64,000 nt of DNA, from positions 1,054,001 through 1,118,000 of the forward strand of contig JARPUW010000034.1 of NCBI GenBank assembly GCA_030533445.1, in the 5' to 3' direction. Source of the DNA: Cyprinodon diabolis. Lineage: Eukaryota; Chordata; Actinopteri; Cyprinodontiformes; Cyprinodontidae. The position numbers were made by a program, and so were the translations under genes. The notes below the pieces were generated by a model. It was not told where the DNA came from and ran no database searches. It was given only the letters and a program-made list of their open reading frames with translations. Positions 10,601 through 21,837 of the stretch are shown piece after piece. How positions within the stretch are numbered: position 1 is the stretch's first letter; the number at the start of each line of letters is the position of its first letter.

Positions 10601-13600
10601 GTTGTAACAGACAAACCATTAATGATACAGCCATGATCTTTTCTGCCAATCATCTAGAGCTGAAAACTAACAATATAAAGTAGATTTGAGCAGATTTTTT
10701 TGGTTCCAAGCTTCAAAACAGAAGTTGAGGCCAAAACGCGCATTTCACAGTGAGATAATGCCATTTTGGCCTCTGGAGTTGTAACAGACAAACCATTAAT
10801 GATACAGCCATGATCTTTTCTGGCAATCATCTAGAGCTGAAAACTAACAATATAAAGTAGATTTGAGCAGATGTTTTTGGTTCCAAGCTTCAAATCAGAA
10901 GGTTGAGGCCAAAACGCTCATTTCACAGTGAGATAATGTCATTTTGGCCTCTGGAGTTGTAACAGAAAAACCATTAATGATACAGCCATGATCTTTTCTG
11001 GCAATCACCTAGAGCTGAAAACTAACAATATAAAGTAGATTTGAGCAGATGTTTTTGGTTCCAAGCTTCAAATCAGAAGGTTGAGGCCAAAACGCTCCTT
11101 TCACAGTGAGATAATGCCATTTTGGCCTCTGGAGTTGTAACAGAAAAACCATTAATGATACAGCCATGATCTTTTCTGGCAATCATCTAGAGCTGAAAAC
11201 TAACAATATAAAGTAGATTTGAGCAGATGTTTTTGGTTCCAAGCTTCAAATCAGAAGGTTGAGGCCAAAACGCTCATTTCACAGTGAGATAATGTCATTT
11301 TGGCCTCTGGAGTTGTAACAGAAAAACCATTAATGATACAGCCATGATCTTTTCTGGCAATCATCTAGAGCTGAAAACTAACAATATAAAGTAGATTTGA
11401 GCAGATGTTTTTGGTTCCAAGCTTCAAAACAGAAGTTGAGGCCAAAATGCTCATTTCACAGTGAGATAACGCCATTTTGGCCTCTGGAGTTGTAACAGAC
11501 AAACCATTAATGATATAGCCATAATTTTTTCTGGCAATCATCTAGAGCTGAAAACTAACAATATAAAGTAGATTTTAGCAGATGTTTTTGGTTCCAAGCT
11601 TCAAATCAGAAGGCTGAGGCCAAAACGCTCTTTTCACAGTGAGATAATGCCATTTTGGCCTCTGGAGTTGTAACAGACAAACCATTAATGATATAGCCAT
11701 GATCTTTTCTGGCAATCATCTAGAGCTGAAAACTAACAATATAAAGTAGATTTGAGCAGATGTTTTTGGTTCCAAGCTTCAAATCAGAAGGTTGAGGCCA
11801 AAACGCTCTTTTCACAGTGAGATAATGCCATTTTGGCCTCTGGAGTTGTAACAGACAAACCATTAATGATACAGCCATGATCTTTTCTGGCAATCATCTA
11901 GAGCTGAAAACTAACAATATAAAGTAGATTTGAGCAGATGTTTTTGGTTCCAAGCTTCAAATCAGAAGGTTGAGGCCAAAACGCTCTTTTCACAGTGAGA
12001 TAATGCCATTTTGGCCTCTGGAGTTGTAACAGACAAACCATTAATGATAGAGCCATGATCTTTTCTGGCAATCATCTAGAACTGAAAACTAACAATATAA
12101 AGTAGATTTGAGCAGATTTTTTTGGTTCCAAGCTTCAAAATAGAAGTTGAGGCCAAAACGCTCATTTCACAGTGAGATAATGCCATTTTGGCCTCTGGAG
12201 TTGTAACAGACAAACCATTAATGATACAGCTACGATCTTTTCTGGCAATCATCTAGAGCTGAAAACTACCAATATATGGTAGATTTGAGCAGATGTTTTT
12301 GGTTCCAAGCTTCAAATCAGAAGGTTGAGGCCAAAACGCTCTTTTCACAGTGAGATAATGCCATTTTGGCCTCTGGAGTTGTAACAGACAAACCATTAAT
12401 GATACAGCCATGATCTTTTCTGGCAATCATCTAGAGCTGAAAACTAACAATATAAAGTAGATTTGAGCAGATTTTTTTGGTTCCAAGCTTCAAAACAGAA
12501 GTTGAGGCCAAAACGCGCATTTCACAGTGAGATAATGCCATTTTAGCCTCTGGAGTTGTAACAGACAAACCATTAATGATACAGCCATGATCTTTTCTGG
12601 CAATCATCTAGAGCTGAAAACTAACAATATAAAATAGATTTGAGCAGATGTTTTTGGTTCCAAGCTTCAAATCTGAAGGTTGAGGCCAAAACGCTCTTTT
12701 CACAGTGAGATAATGCCATTTCGGCCTCTGGAGTTGTAACACACAAACCATTAATGATACAGCCATGATCTTTTCTGCCAATCATCTAGAGCTGAAACCT
12801 AAAAATATAAAGTAGATTTGAGCAGATTTTTTTGGTTCCAAGCTTCAAAACAGAAGTTGAGGCCAAAACGCGCATTTCACAGTGAGATAATGCCATTTTG
12901 GCCTCTGGAGTTATAACAGACAAACCATTAATGATACAGCCATGATCTTTTCTGGAAATCATCTAGAGCTGAAAACTAACAATATAAAGTAGATTTGAGC
13001 AGATTTTTTTGGTTCCAAGCTTCAAAACAGAAGTTGAGGCCAAAACGCGCATTTCACAGTGAGATAATGCCATTTTGGCCTCTGGAGTTGTAACAGACAA
13101 ACCATTAATGATACAGCCATGATCTTTTCTGGCAATCATCTAGAGCTGAAAACTAACAATATAAAGTAGATTTGAGCAGATGTTTTTGGTTCCAAGCTTC
13201 AAATCAGACGGTTGAGGCCAAAACGCTCTTTTCACAGTGAGATAATGCCATTTTGGCCTCTGGAGTTGTAACAGACAAACCATTAATGATACAGCCATGA
13301 TCTTTTCTGCCAATCATCTAGAGCTGAAAACTAACAATATAAAGTAGATTTGAGCAGATTTGTTTGGTTCCAAGCTTCAAAACAGAAGTTGAGGCCAAAA
13401 CGCGCATTTCACAGTGAGATAATGCCATTTTGGCCTCTGGAGTTGTAACAGACAAACCATTAATGATACAGCCATGATCTTTTCTGCCAATCATCTAGAG
13501 CTGAAAACTAACAATATAAAGTAGATTTGAGCAGATGTTTTTGGTTCCAAGCTTCAAATCAGAAGGTTGAGGCCAAAACGCTCATTTCACAGTGAGATAA

Positions 13601-14291
13601 TGTCATTTTGGCCTCTGGAGTTGTAACAGAAAAACCATTAATGATACAGCCATGATCTTTTCTGGCAATCATCTAGAGCTGAAAACTAACAATATAAAGT
13701 AGATTTGAGCAGATGTTTTTGGTTCCAAGCTTCAAATCAGAAGGTTGAGGCCAAAACGCTCTTTTCACAGTGAGATAATGCCATTTTGGCCTCTGGAGTT
13801 GTAACAGACAAACCATTAATGATACAGCCATAATCTTTTCTGGCAATCATCTAGAGCTGAAAACTAACAATATAAAGTAGATTTGAGCAGATGTTTTTGG
13901 TTCCAAGCTTCAAAACAGAAGTTGAGGCCAAAACGCTCATTTCACAGTGAGATAATGCCATTTTGGCCTCTGGAGTTGTAACAGACAAACCATTAATGAT
14001 ACAACCATGATCTTTTCTGGCAATCATCTAGAGCTGAAAACTAACAATATAAAGTAGATTTGAGCAGATGTTTTTGGTTCCAAGCTTCAAATCAGAAGGT
14101 TGAGGCCAAAAAGCTCTTTTCACAGTGAGATAATACCATTTTGGCCTCTGGAGTTGTAACAGACAAACCATTAATGATAGAGCCATGATCTTTTCTGGCA
14201 ATCATCTAGAGCTGAAAACTAACAATATAAAGTAGATTTGAGCAGATGTTTTTGGTTCCAAGCTTCAAAACAGAAGTTGAGGCCAAAACGC
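5042..14291 (+). repeat. 9.25-kb duplicated block, left copy
   Basis: This stretch matches 19244-28493 at a constant offset of 14,202 bp. All diagnostic markers I compared agree, including private ones: 'cagctataatc' (6724/20926), 'ctgaggc' (11613/25815), 'gaactgaaaac' (12078/26280) and 'gataatacc' (14132/28334). The left limit is the base after the 'cagacgg' variant at 5041 (A in the other copy). The right limit is 14292, where 'cgctc' faces 'cgcgc'. An unchanged offset over 9 kb means no net indel between the copies, which indicates recent duplication. Confidence 0.85.
7636..10831 (+). repeat. 18-mer HOR, a' e' form (3,196 bp)
   Basis: Order is a c a' b d e' g h i j k l m n o p q r: still 18 monomers, but an a' is inserted after c and the e f pair is replaced by a single e'. 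Private markers include 'gataacgcc' in b near 8271 and 'aaccatataaag' in h near 8893. The unit recurs at 21838-25033, exactly 14,202 bp downstream, as part of a larger duplicated block. The coexistence of two 18-mer forms of equal length but different composition means that length alone would not separate them. Confidence 0.88.
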
Positions 14292-17200
14292 TCATTTCAC
14301 AGTGAGATAATGCCATTTTGGCCTCTGGAGTTGTAACAGACAAACCATTAATGATACAGCCATAATCTTTTCTGGCAATCATCTAGAGCTGAAAACTAAC
14401 AATATAAAGTAGATTTGAACAGATGTTTTTGGTTCCAAGCTTCAAATCAGAAGGTTCAGGCCAAAACGCTCTTTTCACAGTGAGATAATGCCATTTTGGC
14501 CTCTGGAGTTGTAACAGACAAACCATTAATGATAGAGCCATGATCTTTTCTGGCAATCATCTAGAGCTGAAAACTAACAATATAAAGTAGATTTGAGCAG
14601 ATGTTTATGGTTCCAAGCTTCAAAACAGAAGTTGAGGCCAAAACGCTCTTTTCACAGTGAGATAATGCCATTTTGGCCTCTGGAGTTGTAACAGACAAAC
14701 CATTAATGATACAGCCATGATCTTTTCTGGCAATCATCTAGAGCTGAAAACTAACAATATAAAGTAGATTTGAGCAGATGTTTTTGGTTTCAAGCTTCAA
14801 AACAGAAGTTGAGGCCAAAACGCTCATTTCACAGTGAGATAATGCCATTTTGGCCTCTGGAGTTGTAACAGACAAACCATTAATGATACAGCCATGATCT
14901 TTTCTGGCAATCATCTAGAGCTGAAAACTAACAATATAAAGTAGATTTGAGCAGATGTTTTTGGTTCCAAGCTTCAAATCAGAAGGTTGAGGCCAAAACG
15001 CTCTTTTCACAGTGAGATAATGCCATTTTGGCCTCTGAAGTTGTAACAGACAAACCATTAATGATACAGCCATGATCTTTTCTGGCAATCATCTAGAGCT
15101 GAAAACTAACAATATAAAGTAGATTTGAGCAGATGTTTATGGTTCCAAGCTTCAAAACAGAAGTTGAGGCCAAAACGCTCATTTCACAGTGAGATAATGC
15201 CATTTTGGCCTCTGGATTTGTAACAGACAAACCATTAATGATACAGCCATGATCTTTTCTGGCAATCATCTAGAGCTGAAAACTAACAATATAAAGTAGA
15301 TTTGAGCAGATGTTTTTGGTTCCAAGCTTCAAAACAGAAGTTGAGGCCAAAACGCTCATTTCACAGTGAGATAATGCCATTTTGGCCTCTGGAGTTGTAA
15401 CAGACAAACCATTAATGATACAGCCATAATCTTTTCTGGCAATCATCTAGAGCTGAAAACTAACAATATATGGTAGATTTGAGCAGATGTTTTTGGTTCC
15501 AAGCTTCAAATCAGAAGGTTGAGGCCAAAACGCTCTTTTCACAGTGAGATAATGCCATTTTGGCCTCTGGAGTTGTAACAGACAAACCATTAATGATACA
15601 GCCATGATCTTTTCTGGCAATCATCTAGAGCTGAAAACTAACAATATAAAGTAGATTTGAGCAGATTTTTTTGGTTCCAAGCTTCAAAACAGAAGTTGAG
15701 GCCAAAACGCGCATTTCACAGTGAGATAATGCCATTTTGGCCTCTGGAGTTGTAACAGACAAACCATTAATGATACAGCCATGATCTTTTCTGGCAATCA
15801 TCTAGAGCTGAAAACTAACAATATAAAGTAGATTTGAGCAGATGTTTTTGGTTCCAAGCTTCAAATCAGAAGGTTGAGGCCAAAACGCTCTTTTCACAGT
15901 GAGATAATGCCATTTCGGCCTCTGGAGTTGTAACAGACAAACCATTAATGATACAGCCATGATCTTTTCTGCCAATCATCTAGAGCTGAAACCTAACAAT
16001 ATAAAGTAGATTTGAGCAGATTTTTTTGGTTCCAAGCTTCAAAACAGAAGTTGAGGCCAAAACGCGCATTTCACAGTGAGATAATGCCATTTTGGCCTCT
16101 GGAGTTGTAACAGACAAACCATTAATGATACAGCCATGATCTTTTCTGGAAATCATCTAGAGCTGAAAACTAACAATATAAAGTAGATTTGAGCAGATGT
16201 TTTTGGTTCCAGGCTTCAAATCAGAAGGTTGAGGCCAAAACGCTCTTTTCACAGTGAGATAATGCCATTTTGGCCTCTGGAGTTGTAACAGACAAACCAT
16301 TAATGATAGAGCCATGATCTTTTCTGGCAATCATCTAGAGCTGAAAACTAACAATATAAAGTAGATTTGAGCAGATGTTTTTGGTTCCAAGCTTCAAAAC
16401 AGAAGTTGAGGCCAAAACGCTCATTTCACAGTGAGATAATGCCATTTTGGCCTCTGGAGTTGTAACAGACAAACCATTAATGATACAGCTATGATCTTTT
16501 CTGGCAATCATCTAGAGCTGAAAACTAACAATATAAAGTAGATTTGAGCAGATTTTTTTGGTTCCAAGCTTCAAAACAGAAGTTGAGGCCAAAACGCGCA
16601 TTTCACAGTGAGATAATGCCATTTTGGCATCTGGAGTTGTAACAGACAAACCATTAATGATACAGCCATGATCTTTTCTGGCAATCATCTAGAGCTGAAA
16701 ACTAACAATATAAAGTAGATTTGAGCAGATGTTTTTGGTTCCAAGCTTCAAATCAGACGGTTGAGGCCAAAACGCTCTTTTCACAGTGAGATAATGCCAT
16801 TTTGGCCTCTGGAGTTGTAACAGACAAACCATTAATGATACAGCCATGAACTTTTCTGCCAATCATCTAGAGCTGAAAACTAACAATATAAAGTAGATTT
16901 GAGCAGATTTTTTTGGTTCCAAGCTTCAAAACAGAAGTTGAGGCCAAAACGCGCATTTCACAGTGAGATAATGCCATTTTGGCCTCTGGAGTTGTAACAG
17001 ACAAACCATTAATGATACAGCCATGATCTTTTCTGCCAATCATCTAGAGCTGAAAACTAACAATATAAAGTAGATTTGAGCAGATGTTTTTGGTTCCAAG
17101 CTTCAAATCATAAGGTTGAGGCCAAAACGCTCATTTCACAGTGAGATAATGTCATTTTGGCCTCTGGAGTTGTAACAGAAAAACCATTAATGATACAGCC

Positions 17201-18285
17201 ATGATCTTTTCTGGCAATCATCTAGAGCTGAAACTAACAATATAATTAGATTTGAGCAGATGTTTTTGGTTCCAAGCTTCAAATCAGAAGGTTGAGGCCA
17301 AAACGCTCTTTTCACAGTGAGATAATGCCATTTTGGCCTCTGGAGTTGTAACAGACAAACCATTAATGATACAGCCATAATCTTTTCTGGCAATCATCTA
17401 GAGCTGAAAACTAACATTATAAAGTAGATTTGAGCAGATGTTTTTGGTTCCAAGCTTCAAAACAGAAGTTGAGGCCAAAACGCTCATTTCACAGTGAGAT
17501 AATGCCATTTTGGCCTCTGGAGTTGTAACAGACAAACCATTAATGATACAACCATGATCTTTTCTGGCAATCATCTAGAGCTGAAAACTAACAATATAAA
17601 GTAGATTTGAGCAGATGTTTTTGGTTCCAAGCTTCAAATCAGAAGGTTGAGGCCAAAAAGCTCTTTTCACAGTGAGATAATGCCATTTTGGCCTCTGGAG
17701 TTGTAACAGACAAACCATTAATGATACAGCCATGATCTTTTCTGGCAATCATCTAGAGCTGAAAACTAACAATATAAAGTAGATTTGAGCAGATGTTTTT
17801 GGTTCCAAGCTTCAAAACAGAAGTTGAGGCCAAAACGCTCATTTCACAGTGAGATAATGCCATTTTGGCCTCTGGAGTTGTAACAGACAAACCATTAATG
17901 ATACAGCCATGATCTTTTCTGGCAATCATCTAGAGCTGAAAACTAACAATATAAAGTAGATTTGAGCAGATGTTTTTGGTTCCAAGCTTCAAATCAGAAG
18001 GTTGAGGCCAAAACGCTCTTTTCACAGTGAGATAATGCCATTTTGGCCTCTGGAGTTGTAACAGACAAACCATTAATGATACAGCCATGATCTTTTCTGC
18101 CAATCATCTAGAGCTGAAAACTAACAATATAAAGTAGATTTGAGCAGATTTTTTTGGTTCCAAGCTTCAAAACAGAAGTTGAGGCCAAAACGCGCATTTC
18201 ACAGTGAGATAATGCCATTTTGGCCTCTGGAGTTGTAACAGACAAACCATTAATGATACAGCCATGATCTTTTCTGGCAATCATC
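10832..18285 (+). repeat. Rearranged 42-mer HOR block (7,454 bp)
   Basis: Between two type a monomers lie 42 monomers in three parts. The first 20 (10832-14383) follow the HOR order but are more diverged ('gaactgaaaac' at 12078, 'tatatgg' near 12275, 'gttataac' near 12910) and contain an extra i/k-type class B pair. The next seven (14384-15625) have no HOR order and many private variants. The last 15 (15626-18285) run i j k f g i j k l m n o p q r. The m monomer at 17223 carries two 1-bp deletions ('gaaact' and 'ataattaga') and is 176 bp. This block is the source or copy of two large duplications described separately. Confidence 0.85.
14292..15530 (+). repeat. Most diverged stretch, no second copy in the window
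   Basis: About seven monomers here lie outside every large duplicated block I could trace. They carry variants absent or very rare elsewhere: 'ggttcagg' near 14454, 'gtttatgg' near 14603 and 15136, 'ggtttcaag' near 14786, 'ctctgaagt' near 15033 and 'tggatttg' near 15213. Adjacent class B monomers occur in pairs (14562-14915 and 15094-15447 are B B), unlike the HOR order. This looks like an older, non-homogenised remnant; the relative age is inferred from private variants. Confidence 0.7.
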
Positions 18286-18641
18286 TAGAGCTGAAAACTA
18301 ACAATATAAAGTAGATTTGAGCAGATGTTTTTGGTTCCAAGCTTCAAATCAGAAGGTTGAGGCCAAAACGCTCATTTCACAGTGAGATAATGTCATTTTG
18401 GCCTCTGGAGTTGTAACAGAAAAACCATTAATGATACAGCCATGATCTTTTCTGGCAATCACCTAGAGCTGAAAACTAACAATATAAAGTAGATTTGAGC
18501 AGATGTTTTTGGTTCCAAGCTTCAAATCAGAAGGTTGAGGCCAAAACGCTCCTTTCACAGTGAGATAATGCCATTTTGGCCTCTGGAGTTGTAACAGAAA
18601 AACCATTAATGATACAGCCATGATCTTTTCTGGCAATCATC
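15531..18641 (+). repeat. 3.1-kb block duplicated at 39.15-42.44 kb, left copy
   Basis: Markers match the 39-42 kb region: 'catttcggcc' (15911/39531), 'gaaacctaac' (15987/39607), 'cagctatg' (16487/40107), 'atgaactttt' (16846/40644) and the 176-bp m monomer (17223/41021). The offset is 23,620 bp on the left of 16490 and 23,798 bp on the right of 16626, so this copy lacks exactly one 178-bp monomer there. The right limit, where 18642 (type a) faces 42440 (type m), is itself a duplication junction. Confidence 0.83.
18286..18641 (+). repeat. Extra a-c dimer (356 bp)
   Basis: Two monomers, a (ends 'cacctagag') and c ('ctcctttc'), are followed at once by another a-c pair at 18642. The dimer is therefore locally doubled ahead of an 18-mer unit. 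The same doubling occurs at 43503-43858. Type a monomers lose the XbaI site at their end (cctaga instead of tctaga), so each a-c pair would appear as a 356-bp XbaI dimer. Confidence 0.85.
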
Positions 18642-21600
18642 TAGAGCTGAAAACTAACAATATAAAGTAGATTTGAGCAGATGTTTTTGGTTCCAAGCTT
18701 CAAATCAGAAGGTTGAGGCCAAAACGCTCATTTCACAGTGAGATAATGTCATTTTGGCCTCTGGAGTTGTAACAGAAAAACCATTAATGATACAGCCATG
18801 ATCTTTTCTGGCAATCACCTAGAGCTGAAAACTAACAATATAAAGTAGATTTGAGCAGATGTTTTTGGTTCCAAGCTTCAAATCAGAAGGTTGAGGCCAA
18901 AACGCTCCTTTCACAGTGAGATAATGCCATTTTGGCCTCTGGAGTTGTAACAGAAAAACCATTAATGATACAGCCATGATCTTTTCTGGCAATCATCTAG
19001 AGCTGAAAACTAACAATATAAAGTAGATTTGAGCAGATGTTTTTGGTTCCAAGCTTCAAAACAGAAGTTGAGGCCAAAATGCTCATTTCACAGTGAGATA
19101 ATGCCATTTTGGCCTCTGGAGTTGTAACAGACAAACCATTAATGATACAGCCATAATTTTTTCTGGCAATCATCTAGAGCTGAAAACTAACAATATAAAG
19201 TAGATTTTAGCAGATGTTTTTGGTTCCAAGCTTCAAATCAGAAGGTTGAGGCCAAAACGCTCTTTTCACAGTGAGATAATGCCATTTTGGCCTCTGGAGT
19301 TGTAACAGACAAACCATTAATGATATAGCCATGATCTTTTCTGGCAATCATCTAGAGCTGAAAACTAACAATATAAAGTAGATTTGAGCAGATGTTTTTG
19401 GTTCCAAGCTTCAAATCAGAAGGTTGAGGCCAAAACGCTCTTTTCACAGTGAGATAATGCCATTTTGGCCTCTGGAGTTGTAACAGACAAACCATTAATG
19501 ATACAGCCATGATCTTTTCTGGAAATCATCTAGAGCTGAAAACTAACAATATAAAGTAGATTTGAGCAGATGTTTTTGGTTCCAAGCTTCAAATCAGAAG
19601 GTTGAGGCCAAAACGCTCTTTTCACAGTGAGATAATGCCATTTTGGCCTCTGGAGTTGTAACAGACAAACCATTAATGATAGAGCCATGATCTTTTCTGG
19701 CAATCATCTAGAGCTGAAAACTAACAATATAAAGTAGATTTGAGCAGATGTTTTTGGTTCCAAGCTTCAAAACAGAAGTTGAGGCCAAAACGCTCATTTC
19801 ACCGTGAAATAATGCCATTTTGGCCTCTGGAGTTGTAACAGACAAACCATTAATGATACAGCTATGATCTTTTCTGGCAATCATCTAGAGCTGAAAACTA
19901 ACAATATAAAGTAGATTTGAGCAGATGTTTTTGGTTCCAAGCTTCAAATCAGAAGGTTGAGGCCAAAACGCTCTTTTCACAGTGAGATAATGCCATTTTG
20001 GCCTCTGGAGTTGTAACAGACAAACCATTAATGATACAGCCATGATCTTTTCTGGCAATCATCTAGAGCTGAAAACTAACAATATAAAGTAGATTTGAGC
20101 AGATTTTTTTGGTTCCAAGCTTCAAAACAGAAGTTGAGGCCAAAACGCGCATTTCACAGTGAGATAATGCCATTTTGGCATCTGGAGTTGTAACAGACAA
20201 ACCATTAATGATACAGCCATGATCTTTTCTGGCAATCATCTAGAGCTGAAAACTAACAATATAAAGTAGATTTGAGCAGATGTTTTTGGTTCCAAGCTTC
20301 AAATCAGACGGTTGAGGCCAAAACGCTCTTTTCACAGTGAGATAATGCCATTTTGGCCTCTGGAGTTGTAACAGACAAACCATTAATGATACAGCCATGA
20401 TCTTTTCTGCCAATCATCTAGAGCTGAAAACTAACAATATAAAGTAGATTTGAGCAGATTTTTTTGGTTCCAAGCTTCAAAACAGAAGTTGAGGCCAAAA
20501 CGCGCATTTCACAGTGAGATAATGCCATTTTGGCCTCTGGAGTTGTAACAGACAAACCATTAATGATACAGCCATGATCTTTTCTGCCAATCATCTAGAG
20601 CTGAAAACTAACAATATAAAGTAGATTTGAGCAGATGTTTTTGGTTCCAAGCTTCAAATCATAAGGTTGAGGCCAAAACGCTCATTTCACAGTGAGATAA
20701 TGTCATTTTGGCCTCTGGAGTTGTAACAGAAAAACCATTAATGATACAGCCATGATCTTTTCTGGCAATCATCTAGAGCTGAAACTAACAATATAAAGTA
20801 GATTTGAGCAGATGTTTTTGGTTCCAAGCTTCAAATCAGAAGGTTGAGGCCAAAACGCTCTTTTCACAGTGAGATAATGCCATTTTGGCCTCTGGAGTTG
20901 TAACAGACAAACCATTAATGATACAGCTATAATCTTTTCTGGCAATCATCTAGAGCTGAAAACTAACAATATAAAGTAGATTTGAGCAGATGTTTTTGGT
21001 TCCAAGCTTCAAAACAGAAGTTGAGGCCAAAACGCTCATTTCACAGTGAGATAATGCCATTTTGGCCTCTGGAGTTGTAACAGACAAACCATTAATGATA
21101 CAACCATGATCTTTTCTGGCAATCATCTAGAGCTGAAAACTAACAATATAAAGTAGATTTGAGCAGATGTTTTTGGTTCCAAGCTTCAAATCAGAAGGTT
21201 GAGGCCAAAAAGCTCTTTTCACAGTGAGATAATGCCATTTTGGCCTCTGGAGTTGTAACAGACAAACCATTAATGATAGAGCCATGATCTTTTCTGGCAA
21301 TCATCTAGAGCTGAAAACTAACAATATAAAGTAGATTTGAGCAGATGTTTTTGGTTCCAAGCTTCAAAACAGAAGTTGAGGCCAAAACGCTCATTTCACA
21401 GTGAGATAATGCCATTTTGGCCTCTGGAGTTGTAACAGACAAACCATTAATGATACAGCCATGATCTTTTCTGGCAATCATCTAGAGCTGAAAACTAACA
21501 ATATACAGTAGATTTGAGCAGATGTTTTTGGTTCCAAGCTTCAAATCAGAAGGTTGAGGCCAAAACGCTCTTTTCACAGTGAGATAATGCCATTTTGGCC

Positions 21601-21837
21601 TCTGGAGTTGTAACAGACAAACCATTAATGATACAGCCATGATCTTTTCTGCCAATCATCTAGAGCTGAAAACTAACAATATAAAGTAGATTTGAGCAGA
21701 TTTTTTTGGTTCCAAGCTTCAAAACAGAAGTTGAGGCCAAAACGCGCATTTCACAGTGAGATAATGCCATTTTGGCCTCTGGAGTTGTAACAGACAAACC
21801 ATTAATGATACAGCCATGATCTTTTCTGGCAATCATC
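18642..21837 (+). repeat. 18-mer HOR, a c b d e f form (3,196 bp)
   Basis: Same composition as copy 1 (a c b d e f g h i j k l m n o p q r), without the 1-bp deletion in g. 'accgtgaaataatg' is near 19801 and 'cagctataatc' near 20926. From 19244 onwards it is also the left part of the right copy of the 14,202-bp-offset duplication. Confidence 0.9.

Noticed and set aside
17187..17393. 68-residue reading frame on the minus strand, identical at 40985-41191 and 42404-42610
   Set aside because: It lies entirely within satellite monomers and begins with TTG, not ATG. It stays open only because the m monomer has two 1-bp deletions that change the frame. The three identical copies reflect block duplication of the same doubly deleted monomer, not coding constraint. 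No domain, signal or gene context is present.
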